In this document: positions 50,613 to 61,221 of the stretch, piece after piece | Layout: each line of letters begins with the position of its first letter | How positions within the stretch are numbered: the stretch's first letter is position 1 | Assembly: GCA_021413865.1 (NCBI GenBank) | Contig: JAIOPN010000017.1 | Span: forward strand, 124,001-188,000 | Reading direction: 5' to 3' | DNA length: 64,000 bases | Source: Planctomycetota bacterium | GTDB taxonomy: Bacteria > Planctomycetota > Phycisphaerae > Phycisphaerales > Phycisphaeraceae | Program-made: the position numbers and the translations under genes | Notes under the pieces: model-generated | What the model was told of the DNA's origin: nothing | The model's input: only the letters and a program-made list of their open reading frames with translations | The model's database searches: none

Positions 50613-51290
50613 ATGACGCTCACGGCCAAATTATTCAGCAAGGAACAGCGGGCGAGCATCGACCAGGCGGTCGTCGAGGCCGAGTCACGCACCAGCGGCG
50701 AGATCATACCCGTCATCGCCAGCGCGTCGGGGCGCTACGACCGCCCGGAGGACATCTTCGGGCTGTGGGTCGGTGCGGCGGCGATGGCGGTCACATACCT
50801 CGTCATCGACGAGGCGGAACGCGGCACGGGCAATTGGGACGGCGTGTCGTCGCTCGGCAAGCTCGTGCTCATGCTCCTGGCGCTCGCCGGCGGCTTCGCC
50901 CTCGGGGCGATCACGGCGGGGTTCTATCCCACGCTCCGCCGGCCGTTCACGCCGAAATCCCAGATGCGCGACGAGGTCAACGCCCGGGCCCGCCAGGCGT
51001 TCTACGACGGCAGGGTGTACAGGACCGACAAGGGCACCGGCGTGCTCATCTACATATCGCTTTTTGAGCGGATGGTCGTCGTGCTCGCCGACGACCGCGT
51101 GATCGAGAAACTCGGCCGACCCGCGCTCGACGAGCTCTGCGCACAAATGACCGGCGGCCTCAAGCACGGCGACGTCACCGCCACCATGTGCGCGGCGATC
51201 AAGGCCACCGGCGACAGGCTCGCGTCCATTTTCCCGCGCGACCCCAACGACAAGAACGAGCTGCCCAACGCGCTTGTGCTGGTCGATTGA
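50613..51290 (+). CDS. TPM-domain membrane protein
   Basis: This 225-residue protein has an N-terminal TPM-like strand-helix start (SKEQRASIDQAVVEAESRTS, GEIIPVIA). Two membrane helices follow (about 48-65 and 85-108), then a conserved soluble half (ARQAFYDGRVYRTDKGTGVL, SLFERMVVVLADDRVIEKLG). It follows the YgcG-like gene by 25 bases in the same direction; such pairs are common, often with LemA, which is absent here. Function unknown; a membrane-associated phosphatase or protease-assisting role is speculative. Confidence 0.78.
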   Translation: MTLTAKLFSKEQRASIDQAVVEAESRTSGEIIPVIASASGRYDRPEDIFGLWVGAAAMAVTYLVIDEAERGTGNWDGVSSLGKLVLMLLALAGGFALGAITAGFYPTLRRPFTPKSQMRDEVNARARQAFYDGRVYRTDKGTGVLIYISLFERMVVVLADDRVIEKLGRPALDELCAQMTGGLKHGDVTATMCAAIKATGDRLASIFPRDPNDKNELPNALVLVD

Positions 51291-51305
51291 GTTACTCAAA
51301 ATAAA

Positions 51306-52999
<1,694 letters not shown>

Positions 53000-53043
53000 G
53001 GGGGAACATCATACCTGTTTAGTTACCGCGCTCACGCAGCGGC

Positions 53044-54732
53044 TCATTCATCCGTCACGCAGCCCTCGGAAGCCGATTTCACGGTCTTGATGTACTTGTA
53101 GAGCGTGCCGCGCGTGGCCTTGTATTTGGGCATCTTCCACGCCTTCTTGCGCTTCGCGAGTTCGGCCTTGGAGACGTGCAGGTCGATCACACGCTTCTCG
53201 GCATCGACGGTGATGACGTCGCCGTTCTTCACCAGGGCGAGCGGCCCGCCCTCCTGGGCCTCGGGGGTGATGTGGCCGACGATAAAGCCGTGCGACCCGC
53301 CGCTGAACCGGCCGTCGGTGAGCAGCGCGACATCTTTGCCCAGGCCCGCGCCCATGATGGCGCTGGTTGGAGTGAGCATCTCGGGCATCCCCGGGCCACC
53401 CTTGGGGCCCTCGTAGCGGATAATGACGACATCACCCTTCTTAATCTTGCCCTGTTCGAGCCCACGCAGCATCGCCTCCTCCTGGTCGAACACGCGCGCC
53501 GGGCCGGTGAAGACGAGGCCTTCCTTGCCTGTGATCTTCGCGACCGAGCCGCCGGTGGCGAGGTTGCCGTAGAGGATCTGGAGGTGGCCGGTCGCCTTGA
53601 TCGGGTTTCCGAGCGGGCGAAAGAGGTCCTGACCCTGCTTGAGGCCGGGCAGGTCCTTGATGTTCTGCGCGACGGTCTTGCCGGTGCAGGTGATGCAGTC
53701 GCCGTCGATGAGCTTCTCGGCGAGCAGGTATTTCAACACCGCGGGGAGGCCGCCGATGTTGTGCAAATCCTCCTGCACGTATTTCCCGCTCGGCTTGAGG
53801 TCTGCCAGGAACGGGATTTTGTCGCTCACCTTCTGGAAGTCGTCGATCGTCAGCTTCACGCCCACCGACCGCGCCATCGCGATCAGGTGCAGCACCGCGT
53901 TGGTCGAACCGCCCAGCACCATGATCACGACCATAGCGTTGTGGAACGCCTTCTTCGTCATGATGTCGCGCGGCTTGAGGTCGAGTTCGAGCAACTTGCG
54001 CACCGCCTCCCCGGCTCGGAAGCATTCCTCGAGTTTCGCCGGGTCTTCCGCGGGGGTATCGGAACTGTAGGGAAGGCTCATGCCCATCGCCTCGATGGCG
54101 CTGGCCATGGTGTTGGCGGTGTACATCCCGCCGCAGGCGCCGGCGCCGGGGCAGGAGGTGGCGACGATCTGCCTGCGTTCCTCCTCCGTAATCTTGCCGG
54201 CGATGAACTCACCGTAGCTCTGGAACGCCGAAACGATGTCGCGCACCTGCTTGCCGCCGCCGAAGGCGGTGCAGCCGGGCTTGATGGTGCCGCCATAGAC
54301 CATGATCGCCGGGCGGTTGAGCCGGCCCATGGCCATGAGACAGCCGGGCATGTTCTTGTCGCAGCCGGGCAGCGCGACCAGCGCGTCGTACCACTGCGCG
54401 CCCATAACGGTCTCGATGGAGTCGGCGATGAGGTCGCGGGACTGGAGGGAGTAAGACATGCCCTCGGTGCCCATGGAGAGGCCGTCAGAGACGCCGATGG
54501 TGTTGAAACGCATGGGGACGAGGCCGGCGGCGCGGACGCCCTCCTTGACGCGGGCGCCCAGGTCGTTGAGGTGCATGTTGCAGGTGTTGCCCTCGAACCA
54601 GTTGGCGACGATGCCGACCTGGGCCTTGTTCAGGTCGTCGAGCGTCAGGCCGGTGCCGATGAGCATCGCCTGCGAGGCTCCCTGGCTCTTGGGCTGCGTG
54701 ACGTGGGCGGAGAATTTGTTGAGCGGCTTCAT
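53044..54732 (-). CDS. ilvD: Dihydroxy-acid dehydratase
   Basis: This protein of about 562 residues is of the IlvD/Edd family. It has [35 protein letters not shown] and [20 protein letters not shown], whose cysteines hold the Fe-S cluster. [20 protein letters not shown] and [12 protein letters not shown] also match. It dehydrates 2,3-dihydroxy acids in valine and isoleucine synthesis. ATG at 54732 has AAGGA seven bases upstream; the frame opens at 54753 through an alternative codon. Confidence 0.95.
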   Translation of the reverse strand: MKPLNKFSAHVTQPKSQGASQAMLIGTGLTLDDLNKAQVGIVANWFEGNTCNMHLNDLGARVKEGVRAAGLVPMRFNTIGVSDGLSMGTEGMSYSLQSRDLIADSIETVMGAQWYDALVALPGCDKNMPGCLMAMGRLNRPAIMVYGGTIKPGCTAFGGGKQVRDIVSAFQSYGEFIAGKITEEERRQIVATSCPGAGACGGMYTANTMASAIEAMGMSLPYSSDTPAEDPAKLEECFRAGEAVRKLLELDLKPRDIMTKKAFHNAMVVIMVLGGSTNAVLHLIAMARSVGVKLTIDDFQKVSDKIPFLADLKPSGKYVQEDLHNIGGLPAVLKYLLAEKLIDGDCITCTGKTVAQNIKDLPGLKQGQDLFRPLGNPIKATGHLQILYGNLATGGSVAKITGKEGLVFTGPARVFDQEEAMLRGLEQGKIKKGDVVIIRYEGPKGGPGMPEMLTPTSAIMGAGLGKDVALLTDGRFSGGSHGFIVGHITPEAQEGGPLALVKNGDVITVDAEKRVIDLHVSKAELAKRKKAWKMPKYKATRGTLYKYIKTVKSASEGCVTDE

Positions 54733-54784
54733 GGGTGATCCTTCAGTCGTCAAATGAACCGGCGATTGTAGCGGAGCGGGTCAA

Positions 54785-54815
54785 TAAAAAACCCCGGCCA
54801 TTTTGTGACCGGGGT
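54785..54815 (-). terminator. Intrinsic terminator of tRNA-Ala
   Basis: Reading leftward, stem ACCCCGG pairs with CCGGGGT around an eleven-base loop and is followed by TTTTTTATT. It lies just after the tRNA-Ala 3' end. Confidence 0.85.
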
Positions 54816-54826
54816 CGCGGGGCAAG

Positions 54827-54899
54827 TGGAGCCGAGGGGGATCGAACCCCTAACCTCCTAGATGCCATCCAGGCGCTCTCCCAATTGAGCTACGGCCCC
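54827..54899 (-). tRNA. tRNA-Ala (GGC)
   Basis: This 73-base cloverleaf has acceptor GGGGCCG with CGGCTCC, D-arm GTAGCTCAATTGGGAGAGC, anticodon loop ATGGCAT with anticodon GGC, T-arm GGGTTCGATCCCC and discriminator A. CCA is not encoded. The anticodon stem contains one G-T pair. Confidence 0.96.
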
Positions 54900-55054
54900 G
54901 CTGGGACTTCCGAGTTGGGCAGTATAGAGCGATCCACCTTCGCCTTCAAGATCGCCCTCCCGCACGCCCACCAAGGAATCGCCGCACCACCTTTATCGGC
55001 AGAACCGGGGACGTGGTACAATCCCCCATTCACTACCACGCTGGAGCGCCCTCC

Positions 55055-55810
55055 ATGACCCTACAAGCCGACCTGAAGAAACTCTACCTGCTCGACATGC
55101 AGCTGCGCGGCCTGCGGTCCCGGCTCGACGGGGCCATCAGCCGGCAGCAGAAACAAACCGCCCGCCTCGAGCAGTTGCGGCAGCAACGCAAGGAGCTGGG
55201 CGAGCAGGTCAAGCTCATGCAGGTCAAGGCCTCGACGGTCGAGAAACAGTCGCAGGACATGGAGGCACGGATCGCCACGCTCCGCAACCAGATGAACAGC
55301 GTGAAGAACAACAAGGAATACTCCGCCCTGCTCATCGAGGTGAACACGCTCAAGAACGACAAAGGGAAGGTCGAGGAAGAAGCCCTGACGCACATGACGA
55401 AGGTGGACGAGTTGAAGAAGCAGGCCGAGGAACTGGACGGGAAGATCACCGAGCAGGCCAAGCTGGTGGGCGTCTCTGAAACCGAGGTCAAAGCCTGCGA
55501 GGCGGAGCTGGGGCAACAGCTCACGGACCTGACAGCGCAGCGCGACGCGGCGGCAACGCTCGTCCCGCCCGAATCGCTCGCGACGTTCAACAAACTCGCC
55601 TACCGTTTCGACGGCGAGGCGATGGCCTCCATCGTCGAAGAGAACCGCCGCACGATGGAGTACAACTGCGCCGGCTGCTACATCGGCCTGCCCGCCGAAC
55701 GCCTCAACCGGCTGATGCGTAAGCCCGACGAAATCGTCGTCTGCCCCTCCTGTGGGCGCATCCTCTACATCGAGGAAGAGCTCCGCACCTCGCTGGCGTC
55801 GAGCAAGTAA
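55055..55810 (+). CDS. Coiled-coil protein with C-terminal C4 zinc ribbon
   Basis: This protein of about 251 residues has a long antiparallel-type coiled coil (about 5-175). The conserved turn NNKEYSALLIEVNTLKNDKG precedes a C-terminal zinc ribbon (YNCAGCYIGLP, VVCPSCGRILY). The family (zf-RING_7/CT398-like) is widespread, and members may act as RNA- or ribosome-associated factors, but no function is established. It is 26 bases ahead of the RNase H gene on the same strand, a frequent pairing. Confidence 0.85.
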   Translation: MTLQADLKKLYLLDMQLRGLRSRLDGAISRQQKQTARLEQLRQQRKELGEQVKLMQVKASTVEKQSQDMEARIATLRNQMNSVKNNKEYSALLIEVNTLKNDKGKVEEEALTHMTKVDELKKQAEELDGKITEQAKLVGVSETEVKACEAELGQQLTDLTAQRDAAATLVPPESLATFNKLAYRFDGEAMASIVEENRRTMEYNCAGCYIGLPAERLNRLMRKPDEIVVCPSCGRILYIEEELRTSLASSK

Positions 55811-55836
55811 AACTGTCGGCATACCGTGCACCAGCC

Positions 55837-56541
55837 ATGCCCCACACGCTCAACATCGACGGCGGCTCGCGCGGCAACCCCGGGCCCGCCGCCTGCGGCG
55901 TCGTCCTGCGCGACGGCGACGGCAAGACCGTGCACGAGGCCGGTTATTTCCTCGGCCGCACCACCAACAACGTCGCCGAATACAGCGGGCTGCTGCGCGG
56001 CCTGGAGGCGGCGCTGGCGATGGGCGTGAAGGAACTCAGCATCCTCAGCGACTCCGAACTGATGGTCCGGCAGATCACCGGCGACTACCGCGTAAAATCG
56101 CCCGACCTCAAGCCGCTCTACGACGACGCCCGCAGGCTCCTCGCCAGGCTCGGCGCATGGAAGATCGGGCACGTGTACCGCGAGGGCAACGGCCGCGCCG
56201 ACGAGCTGGCGAACCGGGCGATGGACGCCAAGGCGGATGTCGTGGCGACCGACGGCGGCAAACCCGTCGCCGCGGCCAAGACCCCTCCCGCCGCGCCGCG
56301 TGTGAACCCCCCACCCGGTCGGTGGCGCGCAACATTCGTGGAAGGCTCGGGGCCGGGCTGTCCAGCGCCATGCAAAAAAGGCACACGCTTCGAGATCGGA
56401 AGCGCCACCCCCGCCGGCCTCTGCATCCACGCGACCGTCCCCGTGCTCTCCTCCGCGATCACCGATGCCGACGACACCACCGACGGCGAGACGGTGAATT
56501 GCCTTCGCTGCGGCGCGGCGGTGCGGGTGGAGCGGGCGTAA
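55837..56541 (+). CDS. RNase HI-like protein with C-terminal cysteine-containing extension
   Basis: Residues of about 1-135 form an RNase H domain with the catalytic Asp in [16 protein letters not shown], Glu in NNVAEYSGLL, Asp in ILSDSELM and Asp in GRADELANRAMD. It would cleave RNA in RNA-DNA hybrids. The following 100 residues, after an Ala/Pro linker, carry a beta-rich segment with cysteines (GPGCPAPCKKGTRFEIG, GLCIHATVP, CLRCGAAV). They may form a small metal-binding module. Standalone bacterial RNase HI is about 150 residues, so the extension is extra. Confidence 0.85.
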   Translation: MPHTLNIDGGSRGNPGPAACGVVLRDGDGKTVHEAGYFLGRTTNNVAEYSGLLRGLEAALAMGVKELSILSDSELMVRQITGDYRVKSPDLKPLYDDARRLLARLGAWKIGHVYREGNGRADELANRAMDAKADVVATDGGKPVAAAKTPPAAPRVNPPPGRWRATFVEGSGPGCPAPCKKGTRFEIGSATPAGLCIHATVPVLSSAITDADDTTDGETVNCLRCGAAVRVERA

Positions 56542-56556
56542 AGAATTGAATCCGAT

Positions 56557-56697
56557 CCCCTCTCCCACCGAGAGAGGGTGGCGGCGTCTTCGCCGACGGG
56601 TGAGGGGATCACCGGCCGGATGGGTCTCTCATAATCACATCGGGCCACCCGGCCGGCGATCCCCTTACCCCTGCCCTCTCCCGGAGGGAGAGGGAGA
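56557..56697. repeat. GATCCCCT / CCCTCTCC-GGGAGAGGG palindromic repeat block
   Basis: This 140-base block between convergent genes contains several nested inverted repeats: CCCTCTCC with GGAGAGGG, and GATCCCCT with AGGGGATC. ACCGGCCGG and its complement flank the middle. Related short CCCTCTCC hairpins occur at 58945, 61061 and 61181. No gene is present. Confidence 0.7.
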
Positions 56698-56700
56698 CGA

Positions 56701-57951
56701 TCACCCCGCGATCTGGTTCAACGCGTCGAGCAATGCGTCAAGTTCCTCGGCGGTGTTGAACGGCCCGGGGCTGACGCGCAGCGCGCCGGACGGGTGCGTG
56801 CCGAACCGCTTGTGGCAATAGGGCGAGCAGTGCAGGCCCGGGCGTGCCGCGATGTCGAAGCTGGTGTCGAGGATCGAGCCGACATCCGACGGCTCGTAAC
56901 CGGCGATGTTGAACGCCACCGCGCCGACGCGCCTGCTGGCGTCACGCGTGCCGTAGAGCGTGAAGCGCTTGTCGTCGGCGATGCGGTCGATGATCGTCTT
57001 GACCATCGCCTGCTCGTGCGCGAGCGTCCCGGCGATGCCGTGCTTCTCGATGTAGTCGAGGCCCGCCGCCAGCCCCGCGATGCCGACGGTGTTGGGCGTG
57101 CCACCCTCGAGATAATACGGGTAGAGCGTGGGCTGGCGGGTCGTGGAGGAATCCCCGCCTGTGCCGCCCTCGCGCCAGGCGCGGAGGCGGGACTTGCGGG
57201 TGATCATCTTGTCCTGGTGCCCCACCTCGATCGTTGCGGCGACGGCCTCGGCGGGCTCGGGGCAGCGCGAGCCGACGTACAGCCCGCCCGTGCCCGTCGG
57301 GCCGAGCAGCGACTTATGCCCCGGGAAGGCCAGCAGGTCCACGTTCAACTCGGTGATGGAGATCGGGATCGCGCCGGCCGTCTGCGCCGCGTCGAGGCAG
57401 AAGAGCACGCCATGCTCGCGCGCGATCCGCCCCACCGCCGCGGCGTCCTGGATAGTGCCCAACACGTTGGAGGCGTGGGTCATCACGATGAGCTTCGTCG
57501 CCGGCGTGATGGCACGCTTGATGTCGCCGGGATCGACGAACCCCTCGTCATCGCAGGTGACGCGCGTCAGTTCGATCTGGCCATCCTCGCGCATCGCCTC
57601 CAGTTGCCGGCTGACGGAGTTGTGCTCGAGCACGGTCGTGATGACGTGCGGGAGCCTGCCGCCCGCGGACGGCCGTTCATCGCCCAGCACGCCCTTGATC
57701 GCCATGTTGAGCGCGTCGGTGGTGTTCATGGCGAAGACCATGCGGTGGTGGTCGTCGCCGTCGAAGAGGCGCGTCAGGCGGAGACGGACATCGTCGAGCA
57801 TCCGCTCCGCGGCGACGGCCATGCGGTGACCCGACCGCCCGGGGTTAGCCGCGGACTCGGCGAGGAACGTGGTGATCGCCCCGGCGACGCCGGGGGCTTT
57901 GGGAAACGAGGTTGCGGCGTTGTCAAAGTAGATCACGGTTGTCTTATCCAT
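56701..57951 (-). CDS. Cysteine desulfurase (class V aminotransferase)
   Basis: This 416-residue PLP enzyme has YFDNAATSFPK at the start, the PLP-anchoring LAFPGHKSLLGPTGTGGLYV (Lys near 211) and the C-terminal active-site Cys loop GLHCSPYCHKRFGT. It releases sulfur from cysteine as a protein-bound persulfide. Group II (SufS/CsdA-like) features fit better than IscS. Its ATG directly abuts the upstream zinc-ribbon gene stop. As the last gene of the leftward sulfur cluster, it is a plausible sulfur donor for the carrier protein at 61530. Confidence 0.88.
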   Translation of the reverse strand: MDKTTVIYFDNAATSFPKAPGVAGAITTFLAESAANPGRSGHRMAVAAERMLDDVRLRLTRLFDGDDHHRMVFAMNTTDALNMAIKGVLGDERPSAGGRLPHVITTVLEHNSVSRQLEAMREDGQIELTRVTCDDEGFVDPGDIKRAITPATKLIVMTHASNVLGTIQDAAAVGRIAREHGVLFCLDAAQTAGAIPISITELNVDLLAFPGHKSLLGPTGTGGLYVGSRCPEPAEAVAATIEVGHQDKMITRKSRLRAWREGGTGGDSSTTRQPTLYPYYLEGGTPNTVGIAGLAAGLDYIEKHGIAGTLAHEQAMVKTIIDRIADDKRFTLYGTRDASRRVGAVAFNIAGYEPSDVGSILDTSFDIAARPGLHCSPYCHKRFGTHPSGALRVSPGPFNTAEELDALLDALNQIAG

Positions 57952-58404
57952 TCACGATTGGGCGACCGAGGGGTCCGGTGGTAGAGCGATAATCGCCCCG
58001 CATTCGGGACACGTCTTTGTCCCCATAGCGATCGAAGCCTTCACGTCATATCCACACGCAACACAAAGCCCAACTTCCTCATGTTTTAGGTGTTTGCCCA
58101 CTCGCCAGTGCCAGACAGATGCCACGACCAGCGCCAGAAACAGGACCGGCCCCACAATAAAGAGCCCACGATAATCCTGGTAAGGCCACAGCGTGCCCTT
58201 CAGCCACTTCGATGCCTGTATCGCAAAGGCTACCGGCGGCCACGGCTGCAAATTCCAGTCATCGATGTACCACTGCACCTCCGGTACGACGAATAGCAGA
58301 AACGGCTGAACAACAAAAAACGCAAAATACAAAAAGATGCACAGCCACACGCTGATCCTTCGCTGTTGCTTCAGGGACAAAAATGGATGCAACGCGTCGT
58401 CCAC
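57952..58404 (-). CDS. Membrane protein with C-terminal zinc ribbon
   Basis: This protein of about 150 residues has two hydrophobic segments (WLCIFLYFAFFVVQPFLLFV and IVGPVLFLALVVASVW). A C-terminal zinc ribbon follows, LCVACGYDVKAS...TCPECGAI. The CxxCGYD...CPECG form is common in planctomycete membrane proteins of unknown role. The start is GTG at 58404, with AAGGA seven bases upstream. Confidence 0.75.
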   Translation of the reverse strand: MDDALHPFLSLKQQRRISVWLCIFLYFAFFVVQPFLLFVVPEVQWYIDDWNLQPWPPVAFAIQASKWLKGTLWPYQDYRGLFIVGPVLFLALVVASVWHWRVGKHLKHEEVGLCVACGYDVKASIAMGTKTCPECGAIIALPPDPSVAQS

Positions 58405-58426
58405 GGCAATCCTTACTCCATCGCGG

Positions 58427-58915
58427 TTAGACGCTCGGCATCCCCTGCACCCTGCGCCACGCGCTGACCTGCCCCAGGTGCGTCGATTCGTGGAGGATCA
58501 TCAGGTAGTTAAGCACGATGCCCACCTGCGGCATGGAGGTACGCCAGCGCTCCAGCGGCGTGGCGGCTTCGAGGGCGTCCTGCCCGCCGACGCGCAGCGC
58601 CTCGGCGACGGTGTTGTGCCCTCGCTCGAAATCGCCCAGCAACTCCGCCTTCGGCTTGTACTCGGAAGGGTCGGGCAGGGATTTCGATTTCATGCCGTAG
58701 CGGTGGTCGCGCGGGTCCTCAAACGGCTTGTTCAGCAGCATGCCCGCCATCGGGGCGTGGTAGATGCAGAGGTGGCTGAGCACCCAAGCGGGGTGGTTCA
58801 TACCCACCGCGGGCTGGAAGACCAAGCGGTCCTCGGGCAGGTCGGCGAGCAGCCGGCGGGTGTAGTCGAGGTTGCGGTTCCAACCCAGGAGCAGCGCTTC
58901 GATCATCACGGACAT
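58427..58915 (-). CDS. DinB-family protein (copy 1)
   Basis: This 162-residue four-helix bundle has the DinB/YfiT metal His pattern: AWVLSHLCIYHAPMAGM (His in helix 2) and ILHESTHLGQVSAWRRVQGM (two His in helix 4). ATG 58915 has AAAGGA upstream. It is a homologue of the next gene (58984-59472), of the same length. DinB-like proteins are metal-binding transferases or scaffolds; a role in thiol metabolism is known for some family members, but none can be assigned here. Confidence 0.8.
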   Translation of the reverse strand: MSVMIEALLLGWNRNLDYTRRLLADLPEDRLVFQPAVGMNHPAWVLSHLCIYHAPMAGMLLNKPFEDPRDHRYGMKSKSLPDPSEYKPKAELLGDFERGHNTVAEALRVGGQDALEAATPLERWRTSMPQVGIVLNYLMILHESTHLGQVSAWRRVQGMPSV

Positions 58916-58944
58916 ATTGCGATTCCTTTGAAGACTGTTTCTTC

Positions 58945-58972
58945 GCCCCCTCTCCCTCCGGGAGAGGGGGCC
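58945..58972. repeat. GCCCCCTCTCC-GGAGAGGGGGC palindromic repeat
   Basis: A nearly perfect palindrome between the two DinB-family genes. Confidence 0.75.
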
Positions 58973-58983
58973 AGAGCAATTTC

Positions 58984-59472
58984 TCAGAACACCGACGGCA
59001 GACCCGACGCGCGGCGCCACGCCGAGAGCTGCCCGAGGTGCATCGCCTCGTGGCTGCTGAGCATGAAGGTCATCACCTCACCGATGGTGGGGAAGCGCTT
59101 GTTGATGCCCTCGACCTTGCACGGCCCGGCGAGCAATGACTCGGGCGCGACCGCCAGCGCATCGCCCACTCGCTTGTGCCCATCCTCCAGCGCCGCGATC
59201 AGCGTGGTCAGCGGGGGATATTTCGAGGCGTCCGTGGTCGGCTTAGACTTGTTGCCGAACAGCTCGCCCCAATCCTTGGGCGATTTCGGGGCGACGTTGA
59301 GGAACGAGCCGGCGAAATCGCAAGACGCGGCAAGGTGGCCGATGACCCACACCGCATGATTGGGCACGCCGCCAGGTTGGGCGCACGCCTGCTCGGGCTT
59401 GAGGTCGGCGACCAGCTTCTGTGCGTACATGAGGTTGAAGGCGTAGGTGGCCAGGACATTTGATGCGGGCAT
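58984..59472 (-). CDS. DinB-family protein (copy 2)
   Basis: This 162-residue paralogue of the adjacent gene shares the ending HLGQLSAWRRASGLPSV and the helix-2 segment AVWVIGHLAASCDFAGS. Histidines are at equivalent positions. GGAG lies six bases before the ATG. The pair appears to be a tandem duplication within the leftward cluster. Confidence 0.8.
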   Translation of the reverse strand: MPASNVLATYAFNLMYAQKLVADLKPEQACAQPGGVPNHAVWVIGHLAASCDFAGSFLNVAPKSPKDWGELFGNKSKPTTDASKYPPLTTLIAALEDGHKRVGDALAVAPESLLAGPCKVEGINKRFPTIGEVMTFMLSSHEAMHLGQLSAWRRASGLPSVF

Positions 59473-59503
59473 GGTGTGCTCCGGGGTTATTTGAAAAAGG
59501 GGT

Positions 59504-60607
59504 TCAGGCCCCGACGTATTTGGAATAAATGCTGCGGGCGGTCGTGGGTTCCTTCGTGCCCTTGACGATCGCGCGGCCATCGGCGAAGAGCGTCAGTTCA
59601 TACGGCTCGCCGTTGTCCTTGATGTCGGCGCGGAGCATGAACTTGTTGACGTTCACCGACCCGTGAGGCCGGAGGCGGGCGGCGATCTCCTCGAAATTCA
59701 GCTTCCCGGCGAGCTGCTTCTGCGTGAGCTGCACGGCGTTGCGTCCGCAGAGCGTCGTGGTCGAGCTGCCGAACTTCCCGTCGAGAAACTCGAAGCTACG
59801 CCGCTTGCAGCAGACGCACTCGCCTACGTCGTAGGCCCGCGCGACCTTGAACTGCCGCACCGTGTTCTCCCACACGTCGATGTTCATCATGGTCCGGCCG
59901 ATCGCCGACCAGTTGCCGGTGAGGATTTTAATCGCCTCAATGCACTGATAGTTGGAGACGATCGAGACGACCGGCCCGAGCACGCCCGCGGTGTCGCACG
60001 TCGGATTCAGCCCCGGCGGCGGCGCCTCCTCGAAGATGCAGCGCAGGCAGGGCGTGGCGACGCCCGCCTTCTCCCACGGCGAATCGCCGCCGGGCGTGTG
60101 CGGGAGGATCGCGTAGGACGCGCCGATCGTGCCGACCGCCCCGCCGTAAACGTACGGAATGCCGTGCTTCACCGCGGCGTCGTTGACGACGTAGCGCGTC
60201 TCGAAGTTGTCCACGCCGTCCACGATCACATCGACCTTGCCGTTGCGGCCCATGTTGATGAGCTTCTCGATGTTGGCGTGGTTCACGTCGTCCACCACGG
60301 CCGTCACCTCCACCTGTGAGTTGATGGTCGCGAGCTTGCGCTTCGCGGCCTCGGCCTTGGGAATGGCGTCGCGCACGTCGGTCTCGTCGAAGAGCACCTG
60401 CCGCTGCAGGTTGGTGATCTCGATGAAGTCGCGGTCGGCGATGATCAGGTGCCCCACGCCGGCACGGGCGAGCATGTTGGCGATCACCGTGCCCAGCGCG
60501 CCGCAGCCGACGATGAGCGAGGAGGAGGCGAGGAGCTTTTTCTGCCCCTCTTCGCCGAAGCCGGGGAGCAATATCTGACGGTGGTAGCGGGCGAGGTCCT
60601 GGGTCAT
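59504..60607 (-). CDS. ThiF/MoeB-type E1-like adenylyltransferase
   Basis: This 367-residue protein has the ThiF/MoeB nucleotide motif IVGCGALGTVIANMLARAGV, DRDFIEITNLQRQVLFDETD and VDGVDNFETRYVVND. Candidate zinc cysteines are CLRC and CVCC. It activates the C-terminal Gly-Gly of a ubiquitin-like sulfur carrier by adenylation; the carrier is encoded at 61530. Residues of about 290-367 form a C-terminal extension (FEEIAARLRPHGSVNVNKFM) unlike the rhodanese domain of many MoeB proteins. Sulfur is therefore expected from another donor. Confidence 0.88.
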   Translation of the reverse strand: MTQDLARYHRQILLPGFGEEGQKKLLASSSLIVGCGALGTVIANMLARAGVGHLIIADRDFIEITNLQRQVLFDETDVRDAIPKAEAAKRKLATINSQVEVTAVVDDVNHANIEKLINMGRNGKVDVIVDGVDNFETRYVVNDAAVKHGIPYVYGGAVGTIGASYAILPHTPGGDSPWEKAGVATPCLRCIFEEAPPPGLNPTCDTAGVLGPVVSIVSNYQCIEAIKILTGNWSAIGRTMMNIDVWENTVRQFKVARAYDVGECVCCKRRSFEFLDGKFGSSTTTLCGRNAVQLTQKQLAGKLNFEEIAARLRPHGSVNVNKFMLRADIKDNGEPYELTLFADGRAIVKGTKEPTTARSIYSKYVGA

Positions 60608-60637
60608 GGCTGGAACGATCTCAACTTTCTGGCAAAA

Positions 60638-61009
60638 TCAGCGGGGAAACTCGTAGAACGCGATGCAGACGCCGAACGGGTCGAGGACGGAGAACTCGGT
60701 GGAGCCCCACGGTTTTTTCTGGAGCCTGCCGTTGGGGTGGACGGCCTGGCCGCCCTTCTCCACGCACTCCTGATAAAACGCCGTGACGCCTTCGACGCGG
60801 ATGCGGTAGGCCGTCTGCGACGCCCAGTGTGTGTCGTTGGTCTGCTGGAGCATCATCTCGACGGCGTCACGGGCGATGATCGCCATCTTCGCCGGCGAGC
60901 CCTCACGAAAACGAGTGGCGAAGCCGAGTTCTTTTTCATAGAACGCGATGGTGACCTCAATATCCGGCCCTGCGGGGACGATCGGCATGAGTGATTGGAG
61001 GAGGGGCAT
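60638..61009 (-). CDS. VOC-family protein
   Basis: This protein of about 123 residues has the vicinal-oxygen-chelate fold, with AFYEKELGFATRF, AYRIRVEGVTAFYQECVEKG and STEFSVLDPFGVCIAFYE. The last Glu is the usual metal ligand. It lies inside the sulfur-transfer cluster. The function is not identified. Confidence 0.72.
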   Translation of the reverse strand: MPLLQSLMPIVPAGPDIEVTIAFYEKELGFATRFREGSPAKMAIIARDAVEMMLQQTNDTHWASQTAYRIRVEGVTAFYQECVEKGGQAVHPNGRLQKKPWGSTEFSVLDPFGVCIAFYEFPR

Positions 61010-61060
61010 GGCTGGTTCTCTTGCGTGACGCTTCGTGTGCAACGACTTGTTCGGCCCTCT

Positions 61061-61098
61061 GGTCCCCTCTCCCGGAGGGAGAGGGTTAGGGTGAGGGC
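61061..61098. repeat. CCCTCTCCCGGAGGGAGAGGG palindromic repeat
   Basis: A palindromic core followed by TTAGGGTGAGGG. It is inverted relative to the copy at 61181-61218, and the two bracket an 82-base spacer between the NIL and VOC genes. Confidence 0.75.
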
Positions 61099-61180
61099 GA
61101 CGGCTACAAGTTGATCTTCATTTTGAGTTTGATCTCTGAACCGACGATGCCGTTCAATCGGCACTTGCCTGTAAAGCAGA

Positions 61181-61218
61181 CGCCCTCACCCCCGCCCTCT
61201 CCCGGAGGGAGAGGGGGT
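61181..61218. repeat. CCCTCTCCCGGAGGGAGAGGG palindromic repeat
   Basis: The second copy, in opposite orientation, immediately downstream of the NIL-domain gene stop. Confidence 0.75.
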
Positions 61219-61221
61219 AAG

